From NCBI GenBank assembly GCA_937929915.1, contig CALFUN010000019.1, positions 1-64,000 of the forward strand: a stretch of 64,000 nt of DNA, read 5' to 3'. The notes below the pieces were generated by a model. The model was not told the origin of the DNA. It saw only the letters and a program-made list of their open reading frames with translations, and did not search any database. Within the stretch, counting starts at the first letter, position 1; every line of letters starts with the position of its first letter. The DNA comes from an uncultured Caulobacterales bacterium (GTDB taxonomy: Bacteria; Pseudomonadota; Alphaproteobacteria; Caulobacterales; Maricaulaceae). A program made the translations under genes and the position numbers. Below are positions 1-9,600 of the stretch, in pieces.

Positions 1-24
1 AAAAATCCAAAATGAGGTTAGTTA

Positions 25-336
25 TTACCTTCTAGATGTTAAATAAAAATATGAAAATACTTTCCCTAAAAAATAACTAACCACAGCAACCAACAAAGCC
101 CACTGAACAATAGGCTCTAAATAATTAAAACACCAAACCCAGGGACTTATTAAATCTATTGAGTCAAAACTTACATCATCAACCTTTAAATTAATTGCCA
201 AATTTATAAACGGTGTAACTAACCCAAATGTGAATAAAATCCCTACAATAATACATCTATCAATAATAACAGTAAAATGACTAAAAAAACCAACTATAAA
301 GGTTAAGGGTATCATTAAAAACCATATCATTTCCAA
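25..336 (-). CDS. small hypothetical membrane protein
   Basis: I do not recognise this protein of about 103 residues. It has about three hydrophobic stretches (near residues 4-25, 28-50 and 75-95) and a short basic tail, so it should sit in the inner membrane. The longest frame begins at a TTG with an AGGAAGG-like ribosome site about 8 bases upstream; an ATG two codons later is an alternative. It lies at the downstream end of the toxin/immunity array and runs the same way, so an immunity role is conceivable, but nothing in the sequence proves it. Confidence 0.5.
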   Translation of the reverse strand: MEMIWFLMIPLTFIVGFFSHFTVIIDRCIIVGILFTFGLVTPFINLAINLKVDDVSFDSIDLISPWVWCFNYLEPIVQWALLVAVVSYFLGKVFSYFYLTSRR

Positions 337-374
337 TTAGATTACCTTCCTCGCCAAGAATTAGGATATGCAGG

Positions 375-450
375 TGTCCTTGCCACAACTATCTCCCTTT
401 CCATCAAAATTACTAAGTAAAAGATGGTCCAGTTTTAAGGGGCAAGGACA
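375..450. repeat. 76-bp element with 10-bp terminal inverted repeats
   Basis: TGTCCTTGCC at 375-384 is repeated inverted at 441-450. The inner sequence from about 400 to 450 is nearly the reverse complement of 13227-13275, the left end of the IS3-family element downstream. It therefore looks like an inverted solo IS end, or a small MITE-like derivative. Confidence 0.6.
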
Positions 451-468
451 GTCCCAAACGCGGAATGG

Positions 469-612
469 TTCACCAGCATACAACAGGCCCAGATCGTCAT
501 AAATATGTGACTCAAAGAGTATAATCATATCCGGCCACATCAATCTCTGAACATGCGACCGCCTATCCCAGAAACTTTACATCAAAATGGTACATAAAAA
601 AGGGGCTGGACA
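469..612 (+). mobile_element. 3'-end relic of an IS3-family element
   Basis: This stretch aligns with 14164-14302, the 3' end of transposase orfB plus the right terminal repeat of the decayed IS3 element. Both copies keep the segment encoding the C-terminal motif (…RPHQSLNMRPP…-like) and end in GGGGCTGGACA. The copy has many point changes and no reading frame, so it is dead. It lies immediately next to the toxin/immunity array, on the side opposite the larger IS copy and in the same orientation. Confidence 0.75.
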
Positions 613-621
613 GATACCATA

Positions 622-1227
622 TTAAAGTAATTGATCTTCATCGTCTCTTTTAAATGTTAGCAAATAAATTTTTCGCGGAACATTAATAAAGAGCATAATG
701 ATTCCTTTGATTTTCTGATAAAGAGATTCGTGCTTTATATAGTGCATAGCAAGTAAGTTTTTTGCCCCTATATGCCCTAATCCACTGGCTAAAACTAATT
801 TTTGCTTAGAAATGTTTAAGTTAACATCAACCCCAATCCCCTTATTATAATGCATAGCCAACCGAATTATAGCAGGAGCATATTTTAGTTCTTCAAGTTT
901 ACAGTATAAAGCTATAGCTTTGTCATATGACTCAATTTTAGAGTAATATGCCCCTAGGTTCAAATGAACACCATTGGGAACGCTAGGTTGTCGCGCAATC
1001 AGGTTTTCTAACATTTTGATAGCAAAGCCCTTATCTGCAGATATTAGTTCACCATTAAAATATAAGCGAGAAAGAGTGGTTATTGCCCCCATTTTTCCAT
1101 GAATAGCCCAATCAAAAATTTCTCCAAGGTTAAAAACTTTGCCTTCATAAGAATACCGCACATCCATGTGCAGAAGCTTATCAGATTCCAGTTTGCGACG
1201 GATCTTTAAATTCATAATTTGGTGCAA
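622..1227 (-). CDS. Sel1-like repeat protein, putative immunity protein
   Basis: A protein of about 200 residues with TPR/Sel1-like helical repeats. Segments resembling AIxxLxxLYxxG and AxxxLAxxYxxGxGV recur between residues 40 and 165, for example AIIRLAMHYNKGIGV. There is no signal peptide, so it is probably cytosolic. It starts 3 bases after the stop of the PT-HINT toxin tip upstream, the usual spacing of a toxin gene and its immunity gene. Sel1/TPR proteins are known among polymorphic-toxin immunity families. The immunity role is inferred from position and fold, and the exact family is not recognised. Confidence 0.6.
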   Translation of the reverse strand: MHQIMNLKIRRKLESDKLLHMDVRYSYEGKVFNLGEIFDWAIHGKMGAITTLSRLYFNGELISADKGFAIKMLENLIARQPSVPNGVHLNLGAYYSKIESYDKAIALYCKLEELKYAPAIIRLAMHYNKGIGVDVNLNISKQKLVLASGLGHIGAKNLLAMHYIKHESLYQKIKGIIMLFINVPRKIYLLTFKRDDEDQLL

Positions 1228-1230
1228 CTA

Positions 1231-1593
1231 TTATTTGTATTTCAGGCCGGTTACGCTAACAATCCATTGATTATATTCGTTAAGGCCTCCTTTAGGTGGA
1301 GAAGCACCCGAGTTAGAACCACAGCCAGTAGAAAGCTCTACTCTTTTTCTCATTCTATCATCATTGTCAGGTGAGTATCTTATTTCACCTGCATCAAAAT
1401 TGTATAATAATCCTAAACCAACAGCAAGATCTTTTCCCCATCCATTATGAACCAGAACCCCGTCTTCGCCAACAAAATAGGTGTGGAAGTCAGTGACATC
1501 GAGATTATAGGTCAGGTTTATCGGTACGTTGGGGTTAAATTTAACCGCGGTGACACGCAACGTGCCGCCATCATCTTCCGTAAATAAATCTAA
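1231..1593 (-). pseudogene. PT-HINT remnant with a C-terminal toxin tip (orphan cassette)
   Basis: The frame carries the end of a pretoxin-HINT domain (LTYNLDVTDFHTYFVGE…VLVHN), then about 70 residues beginning GWGKDLAVG, which would be the toxin tip. The HINT part starts abruptly at a TEDDGG motif near 1584, only a few codons after the stop of the upstream immunity gene. The longer in-frame ORF upstream merely overlaps that gene in another frame, so no native start is visible. The domain is a clear homologue of the copy at 2107-2622. Tip activity is unknown. It behaves as a displaced cassette that needs recombination with a full-length carrier to be delivered. Confidence 0.7.
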
Positions 1594-1598
1594 AATAC

Positions 1599-2105
1599 TT
1601 AATCGTGATAAGGATCGCATTGAGGCGAGTAAAAGTACACATTTCCATCGCCTCTCATTGAAATTGCAGATCCATCGGGTTGTTCCAAAACCCACAAAGG
1701 TTCAGTTTTCTCTATATTTGGGTCAAACTTAGTTAAATTGGCTTCATTATAACTCCAAAGCCGTAAAATAATATCCGCCTTTTCCCAAAGAAAAGTCAGC
1801 GCTCCATCATTTTCGACTTGTATAATTACATTGCCTCGTATTTTTCTCTGAGCAAAAAATTCATCAATTTTATCTATACCTCTTACATCATTTGATAATA
1901 AACATTTATTATCTTTTGAGAAAAAAGCCCAAGCGCCAAATTCAGAATTTAAATACCAAGCTTCATTTCTATTAGTATCTTTATTTATAGCCGACAAAAA
2001 TACATGAAATGCGGTGCAAACAGTTCGAGTAGCACGAATCAGATAAAAATCGTCAGCATTTGCGAGTAAATCTCGCATTTCTCGAATATTAATTTTCTGA
2101 CTCAT
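1599..2105 (-). CDS. hypothetical protein, putative immunity to the preceding PT-HINT tip
   Basis: A protein of 168 residues with no family I recognise, no signal peptide and no membrane segment. It contains aromatic-rich beta-type segments (EAWYLNSEFGAWAFF, VLEQPDGSAISMRGDGNVYFY). It starts 1 base past the stop of the PT-HINT toxin frame and is cut off downstream by the next HINT remnant. Gene size, solubility and position fit an immunity protein; this is inferred from context only. Confidence 0.6.
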   Translation of the reverse strand: MSQKINIREMRDLLANADDFYLIRATRTVCTAFHVFLSAINKDTNRNEAWYLNSEFGAWAFFSKDNKCLLSNDVRGIDKIDEFFAQRKIRGNVIIQVENDGALTFLWEKADIILRLWSYNEANLTKFDPNIEKTEPLWVLEQPDGSAISMRGDGNVYFYSPQCDPYHD

Positions 2106-2106
2106 A

Positions 2107-2622
2107 TCACCTTCTAAGAAATTCCGTTAACTCTTGGACAATATCTTTAAACTTAGCATCCTTAGGGAATGTTCCAGAAAATTCATCATGAATATGTTTA
2201 CGTAAGTTATTTTCTAACGGATCTCTATTAGCATTGTGGCACGCTTGCCTAAATCTTTTATTAGCAGACTGATTATGCTCAATACCATTTTTCCTGTTAT
2301 GCATCAACACCCTGTCTTCGCCAACAAAATAAGTGTGGAAGTCGGCGACGTGAAGGTTATAGATGAGGTTGATCGGCGCGTTTGGGTCAAATTTAGCGGC
2401 CATAATAATCAGCACGCCACCATCATCCTCGGTTAACTTATCTCCGACCGTCAGATGCCCCGCATGCACCCAGCCCCGCTCTGTGTGATGGAAGGGGTGG
2501 CTCGCCGTGACGGATAGACGGGTTTCAGAACCATCGGTTTCATCCTTAAGGATTAACATGCCCGTCGGGTCAAATTTGTTCACATAGGTATTTGTGACAC
2601 GTTTATAAGTAATCTCACCCGT
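2107..2622 (-). pseudogene. PT-HINT domain fragment with toxin tip (orphan cassette)
   Basis: The open frame begins inside a pretoxin HINT domain: TGEITYKRVTNTYV, then a SHPFHHTERGW-type histidine block, a DKL turn and the end motif YNLHVADFHTYFVGE…LMHN. HINT domains cleave proteins autoproteolytically and release the tip in polymorphic toxins. The following 62 residues (RKNGIEHNQSANKRF… to ELTEFLRR) are the presumed toxin, with RKHIHDEFSG as the most striking segment; I cannot name the family. There is an in-frame stop just upstream, only a GTG is available as a start, and the N-terminal half of the carrier is missing. It is therefore an orphan tip rather than a complete gene. Confidence 0.7.
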
Positions 2623-2632
2623 CTATTGGAGT

Positions 2633-3007
2633 TTATATAGTTGCTATTTTCAGAGCATGATCAATCGGAGAACGAGGTCCGATATACAACGGTTTAAAGC
2701 ACCCAAAGATACGAGTACCATATTTTACAGTTAATGTATCTCCTAAATTAATCCCATCTCGCATAAGATGAGGTGACAATGGAACAATCTCAGCAATACT
2801 AATTTCGCCCCGTTCCATCTCATCTCAACCAAATACATACATTACTCCCATTCTATTGGATTGCTGGTTACTTACAGGACAAACTTCCACACGTGTTTCC
2901 ATGATCTTTCCTGTCCATTTTAATTCAGGGTTTTCTTTAAACTCAAAAGTAAATATACCGAAATAAGCGTCACGCTCATCTCGTTCAACGAATGCTTTGT
3001 TGCTCAT
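2633..3007 (-). pseudogene. putative immunity gene split by an in-frame TGA
   Basis: Two ORFs of 60 and 61 residues lie in the same frame, separated only by TGA (2825-2827) and two codons (D-E) before the next ATG. Read through, they give one protein of about 124 residues: an N-terminal part with YFGIFTFEFKE and MGVMYVFG, then GEISIAEIVPL…LGDTLTVKYG. The pattern faintly resembles EF-Tu-like beta-barrel proteins. The first ATG overlaps the stop of the orphan Rhs tip (ATGA), as expected for an immunity partner. It could be a recent nonsense mutation, a sequencing error, or two real small genes. Confidence 0.5.
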
Positions 3008-3309
3008 TTTAATTGACCACCAAATCGAACACGATGTACATCATTTGCATGAATCCCTATTATTTCACCTTGTGATATATCCCCAAATAGCCCCTTTCTT
3101 ACCCTATCGTAAACCGATTTAGGAACAACACCTCTAACGATAACTTGCTTCCCACCGAAGAGGCCCGTAAAGTTTCCTTTCAATTCCTCCGCTTCCCTTT
3201 TTGTCCTCACAAATTGTTTTTCGAATGAGATGCTACTTCGTGGACTTATTACAAACCTGACTGTGCGTTGCAAATTCCCCGCGGCGAAGCCAATCGGGTA
3301 AATATGGCC
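3004..3309 (-). pseudogene. orphan Rhs C-terminal toxin tip
   Basis: The open frame starts after a TAG with IYPIGFAAG, which resembles the DPxGFA motif at the end of the Rhs core, followed by about 90 residues (LQRTVRFVISPRSS… to VRFGGQLK). The only start inside is a TTG at 3273. The Rhs core, secretion signal and shell repeats are absent, so this is a displaced tip of the kind found downstream of rhs genes. SVYDRVRKGLFGDIS and HANDVHRVRFGG look domain-like, but I do not recognise the toxin family. The next gene overlaps its stop by 4 bases. Confidence 0.55.
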
Positions 3310-3380
3310 TATTGCGCTATTGCATCAAAATTAAGCTTAAAGGTTTCCAAAAACAGTAAAGAAAAATAGCCTTGGAAATA

Positions 3381-3629
3381 TTAATCATTAGTGTCTGCCG
3401 AAAGCAAAAGTCCAATTTCACTATGTCTCCACTTAAGAATATTACCATATGACTGTAGCTCGCCCCTAACACACATCATATAGATTTTACTACCGGCTTC
3501 AAATTCTGAAAAGCCTTGAGTTAAAGCTCGTGCAACTACAAAAGCAATTTTCCTTTGATGTGGCGTAACTGTTTCCAATATTAAAGTTTCTAGCTGGTTT
3601 TCTTTATCTTTCGTAATAATTTCCTCCAC
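3381..3629 (-). CDS. small protein overlapping the rhs 3' end, putative immunity protein
   Basis: An 82-residue soluble protein whose GTG start lies 26 bases inside the end of the rhs gene, so the two are translationally coupled. The C-terminal half (RGELQSYGNILKWRHSEIGLL) resembles small DUF3658-type helical proteins, a weak resemblance from memory. Coupling to the toxin gene and small size make it the likely immunity partner of the active Rhs tip. No start codon other than GTG gives a longer product. Confidence 0.55.
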   Translation of the reverse strand: MEEIITKDKENQLETLILETVTPHQRKIAFVVARALTQGFSEFEAGSKIYMMCVRGELQSYGNILKWRHSEIGLLLSADTND

Positions 3630-6600
3630 ATCTCTCAGAAACTAACCCTCTAGCACATTCTCTTAACGAAGAATATCCACCTGTGACATTTGGCGCATCG
3701 GGGTTGTTCATTACGCGCTCACATTGTTCATACGCTTCTGCCCATTCTTCATCACAACCGTCATCATCATCTTTATCTGGATTACGAACACCTTGTCGAG
3801 TTACAATGACAGGCCGAGATTGTACTATAGGAGTGAATACAGCCTCTCCAATGCAAGCTCCGCCAGGCACTATGCCTTGAAACTCTCCAGTTCCTGCTCC
3901 TGAAATTATACTAGCTAAAGAAGTAAAACTTCTAGTGATCTCACATGCGATTTTGGTTAGAGCAGCTATGCGTTTAGGATCGACGGCTTGTTGATTTTGC
4001 GTTCCAGCAGATATAGCTGCTACTAACCCACTAGGATCAATATATTTGATAGGGTTATTCTCTACATATCTATATACATTGAGATCTCCTGATTTGAAAC
4101 ATATCGGGTCCTCTTGGATGAACCTGCCCGTGCTTGGGTCGTAATTGCGGGCGCGGTAATGGTATAGCTCGCTCGCCGCGTCCCATTCTCGGCCCGTAAA
4201 GCGGAAGGGCTGTTCGAAGGCTTCAAGCTCGGCGACCGGGCGGCCATAGCTGTCATAATCATAGGCATTGACAACATTTCCGGCCGCGTCCGTTAAAAAA
4301 CGAATGCTGCCTAGATGATCGGCGTGATAAGTATAGCGCGTATCAAACAGCCCTGCTCCGTCAAAGGTCTCAACCTGCAAAGGCTCATCGACATTGCCGC
4401 CATGGGTGTAACGACGCAAAATTTGGCTCGCACCCAGTATACCTTGCACCACATCAATCGTGCGGTCCGAGCCGTCATTGACAATACCGAGCCTGTCAAA
4501 ACTACCATCATTATCATTCGCCGTTTCTATGAGGCTGCGGCGGCCAAAGGCATCATAGCGGTAACGTTCTACGGGTAAGCCATTGCGGGCCACCGTGATA
4601 AGCTGATCCAGCGCATCATAGCCATAGTCCCAATCTGGCATCCCGCTTGGTGCGCCAGCCTTAGCGCGCTTGGCTGTGAGGTTGCCGTTGAGATCATAAA
4701 TATAGGTGTAAACATCATCAGAGGTCAGGCGGTTGGCTGGATCGGTCTGATGGTCATCTGATAATTGCGAGGACAAGCGATTGCCTTCGGAATCAAGCTC
4801 ATAAGCCTCGTTTTGATCGGGATTGCTTGGTGCGGAAACCTCGGTTAAGCGCTCTAGCTCGTCATAGCTATAAGCCTTAGTGCGAACAACCTCCCCGCGC
4901 TCGTCAATATTGCTTATATTACCGCGATCTGTGTAGCTATAATCAAAGTCGTTAAAGGCGAGCCCCGCGCTATCATGGACTTGCGAGGCCAACCGCCCCG
5001 TAGCGAGCTCATATTGGCGGATCATCTGCGTGACATTTGGCGCTATACGGCCAAGCACGCGCCCCGCGAGATCGTAATTGGTTTCAAAATTATCATTTTG
5101 CGGCGTGGTGATAACTGTCAGACGGTCAACCGGATCATAGGCATATGCGGTTGTGCCGCCAAAGCTATCCATCATCTGCGCGCGGCGATCCAGAGCATCA
5201 TAGCTGATAGTATGGACATTATTTAGAGTACCAGCTTCAAAAAGGTTCGATGTCGAGACCGATGATGTGCGGTTCTCTTGGTCGTATGTATACTCCAGTT
5301 CTGCGCCTGATGCGCCGTCTAATGTATCATTGGCGGCCAGCAGGTTATCGTATGGGTCATAGCTGTAAGCACGCGTGACAGCGCCGCCATTGACACTAGC
5401 CGTACTGACAAGCCCTGTCATGCGCGAAAGGCCGTCATAAGCGACGGAAATCACCACACCATCAGGCTTGGTCGCGCGCACACGATTATCACGCAGATCA
5501 TAGCCAAAAGTCCATGTTTCTTGATTTGGGTTGGTTCGGCTAATCGGACGATCAAGCTCATCATATGTAACAAAGGTGATATTTGCTCGGGCATCCGTAA
5601 TGGCTGTAATATTATCGCGCAGATCATAGGCAAATGCACGAAGCTGCCCTCTGGCATCAACCGAGCTAAGCATCCGGTTTACCGCATCATATTCAAACTC
5701 TGTCGTATCTCCAATAGCATCCGTCATACGGATGATATTGTTATCTGGGTCATATTCCATGACGGTCGCCCCCCTTGCGGGGTCATTAATAATCTCTAGG
5801 CGATCACGGCTGTCATAGCTACGAGTCTCAACAATATTGGTGGGGTCAGTTATAGAAACAATGTCATCATTACCATTATATACATAGCGCGTATTTCCGC
5901 CATCAGCCGCAGTTTCAATAATTTTACGATTGAGGCTATCGTAGCCTATCGTTGTTCGTCTTTCCTCATCCGTACCTACAGCTTCGATTTCAATCAAAAT
6001 ATTTCCTTCGGGCGAAAGTATAAGGCGCGTTGTAACATCACTTGGGTCTGTTATCGTTTCCAAACGTCCAAAGCTGTCATAGCTATAACGCGTAAGATTA
6101 CCATTTTTATCAGTCCCGCTCGTTTTCAAGCCTTGAGAGTTATAGGTATAAATTTCTTCGCCCCTTAATGGGTCAACCATACGGATCATATTCCCATTCG
6201 CATCATGCTCCATTATAATTTCGAAGCCATCTGCATCTACGCTGCGTATCAAGCGGGAAAATTGTGGTTCATATTCATAAATTTCTTCACGCTCAAGCGG
6301 CGTCCCTACGGCTTCGATCTTGCGTATAACATAGCCATTATCATCATATTCTAACTCAGTTCGAATGGCGCCTGAATCTGTAACTGAGCTTGGCATTACT
6401 GTAGCTACAACTAAATTATTCATATCACGCTCATATGTTGTTACACGGCCTATCGCATCCGTTTGCATTATTGGTGCCCCAAATTCATTGAGCCTCATCG
6501 AAAACTCATTGCCACGACCATCTATATAATTGTTAAGCCTCTCATCTGGGGAAAGCGGTTCTCTTGGAGTATCTATTGTTCCAAGGCTCTCAAGCCCTAG

Positions 6601-9600
6601 AGATTTAGCCACGCCAAGCGAGACATTTGTACCGTCAGGTAATTCTGCACCTGAATAGTCGCCTGTTGGTCCATAGTTATGCGTTGTTGTTAAGCCGCGC
6701 CTGTCTGTTTCTCTAATCAAGCGTTGATTATCATCATAATCAAACGTTTTCACTTCACCTTCAGGGTTTTCAATACGAATAAGAGCCCCCGTATCATCAT
6801 ATGCAAATAGACTTTCGCGCCCAGATGGATCTGTAATCGATGATAAATTCCTACCAATATAGGCGAAACGGGTTGTCAAACCCTCAGGGTCTATGATCTC
6901 ACTCACACGATCAGAGCTATCATAAACATAGCGTGTTTCGTTGCCATTACGATCAATCATGGAAGTTTGCAGTCCACGTGCGTCAAAAGTCAAACTTGTT
7001 CCGTCAGGATATCTGCGTTCAAATCCGCCCGCTTCATTGGACGTTAATGTTGAAAAATCCCCATTTACACTCTCAAACGTTGCAGAAATTCGTCTACCGT
7101 TGCCGAGATCGAAAGATTGAGGGCCAAAAGCCGCATTATCAAGTCCGACAACATCATTGCCTGAGCGATGCTCGGCTCTAAAACGGAAAACGCTGGCCTG
7201 CCCAAGAATTTCAGCAAATTCAGCCTCGGTAGGTGATCTATCTACAGTACCGTTTGCACGGCGAATAGCCCAACCAGAATCATGGGTGAACAACACTCTG
7301 AATCGAGTCCATGATGTACCCGGCATAAGTGAATTTGGAAAATCAAAAAAGAGAGTTCGATCTCCCGATATTGTTTCAATAACGACGTCATCTTCTACAT
7401 TCAAAATAGCATTTGTTAGATTATTTTGCTGCAAATCATAAGAAAACTCCCCACCAATAAATTCGGGCAGGCGCTCAACCAAACCATCTGGTGTGGTCCA
7501 GTATACCAAATCTCTGGCTAATATATCAGTCTCTTCAATATAACCGCCTGGATTACCTCCAGTTGGTTCAAACGTTATACCAACTGACGGATTGATTGTG
7601 CCCCACCCACCAAATCCATCCGAAAAATCTTCGGCGAAACTTTCAATAGGCGGAACGAATTGCAATGTTGAACCGTCAGGTTGAGAGATAGACACCCCAG
7701 TATCATTCACTCTTAGTCTTTGAATGCCGTCAATCATCCAGCCAGCGCCATAAGGGCTATTGCTCTCATCACTTACAGCAATAGTAGAATTAAGCGTAGC
7801 TGTTACTGCCGTGCAGTCATACTGAGCCGTAGATAAGAAACGATAAGGGTAAACGCCCGCACCTAAACCTTGACCACTGAAAATGGCTGTTTGATTAATA
7901 ACCTCGGCATCTCCAACGGAAATAAAATCATTAAAATCCGACGCATTACCTGAGACTTCCAACGAGGTTTGAAGCGTGGTTGGACGAGCTAATTCTGTAA
8001 ATCTTGCATCGGCTGATATCAAACTTACGGCATCAGCCGAACGGCTATTATAGATTAGACCCGTTGTCTCTCGTCTTCCTAAAAGTCCAAAGCTAGGCAA
8101 GCTATGTGATGTTCTATATGCACCTTCGCCTAAGAAAGAATTCGTAAAGTATTCAGTAGCCTGATCATCGGCAAGTTTGAGTTCATGAACACGCGGTGCA
8201 AATGCAATTGGTGCTCCGCCAACTATATTTTCAACCTGAGTTGAAATTCTACGCCCTGCCGCATCAACTTCACCAGTTCCAATTATTCTAAAACGGCCAT
8301 CAACAAAGGACCATACATCAACATTGGTACCTGGTGATAAGTTATCATAGTTTTCAACGGAGATTTCAATAGCGCGATTGAGCCGCAATGTTTTGGGACC
8401 TAATACAAAAAGCTGACACGGTACAATGTTCGGAGGCAAGCTTAGAGCTTCTTCTGGCCCTAATGCAGCCAAAGACACAATGTCGCCCTCTGCAATACCC
8501 TGTACGTCAAATCTACGCGTCTCATTTGGCGCCCAAACAGAAGTATCAAAATCTGAGAGGGGCTTCCATATATTCGCATCATCAGAATACTCTATTGAAA
8601 AACTTGTAGGCATTTGCTGCATAGCAAAATTATTATTCCATGCTGTCAAAGTCAGCCTATTTAAAGGCATGCTATTGCCCACGCCGAAGTCTACGGCTAA
8701 CCAGTCACCCTCGCCGCCCCTCGGACCAGCAGCCCAAGCTGTTGAACTATTATTATCAAATGCTTGTGCGCTCGAAAAATCGTTCCGGAAGGTAGAAGAT
8801 GCAGTAAATTCAATTGGGTCTTGACCGCTTCCAGTACTGAATACTGCTTCGCCTATAGACGTGCGTTCCGCTCTGTTAGGAATTTCATTTACGAATATTC
8901 GCCAATAACGAGCGCCAACATTTTCTTGTATGCTCTCGGCTGGAATACGAACGCGGACACCAAAGTCATTGTCACTTTCTAAAATTACATCTGTGTTCGC
9001 TTGGATTGTTTCAACCGCAGTAGCTGGCATTAATCTAATATCTGAAGAAGCTTGATTATTAACAGACTCAATAAGATTGACATTAAAAACTATAGGCACA
9101 AATCTTTGTTGACTATTGCTTGGCTCAATCCATATTTCAACTTGTCCAGGCGAAAGGTTACTAAGGGTGAAACGTCCCTCCATGTCGGTAATGGCAAAAG
9201 CTGAACCCCTTGATGAAACGCTTACACCTTGGACAGGCTCTCCGCTCACCCCATCAATCACACGCCCAGAGTAACTCGTAGTCAAATTATCATCATCAGA
9301 CTGCACGGTAATTGTAACACTTTGACTAGACAATAAAACACCATCAGATACTGAGAAGTTTAGTTCTATAAAGCTTGGTGTACGAGATTGTGGTGTAAAG
9401 TTGAACAATCCAGTCTGTTGATTTATAGAGGCTCCAGCGGGCAATGGAAATGGTGTTACCCTATATGTCAATGTATCGCCATCAACATCTGATCCTTTAA
9501 GTTGAATTGAGACATTCGTACCAACATCTACAGTTCTATCCTCAATCGGAGCTAGCACTGGGGGAGCATTTGCTTCTGTGATCAGTATAGACGTGGTTAC

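Noticed and set aside
361-543. 60-residue minus-strand reading frame
   Set aside because: It runs antisense through the IS3 relic and the short inverted-repeat element; its content is explained by those sequences.
1594-1695. N-terminal extension of the second PT-HINT frame
   Set aside because: It is an out-of-frame reading of the end of the upstream immunity gene and has no HINT similarity.
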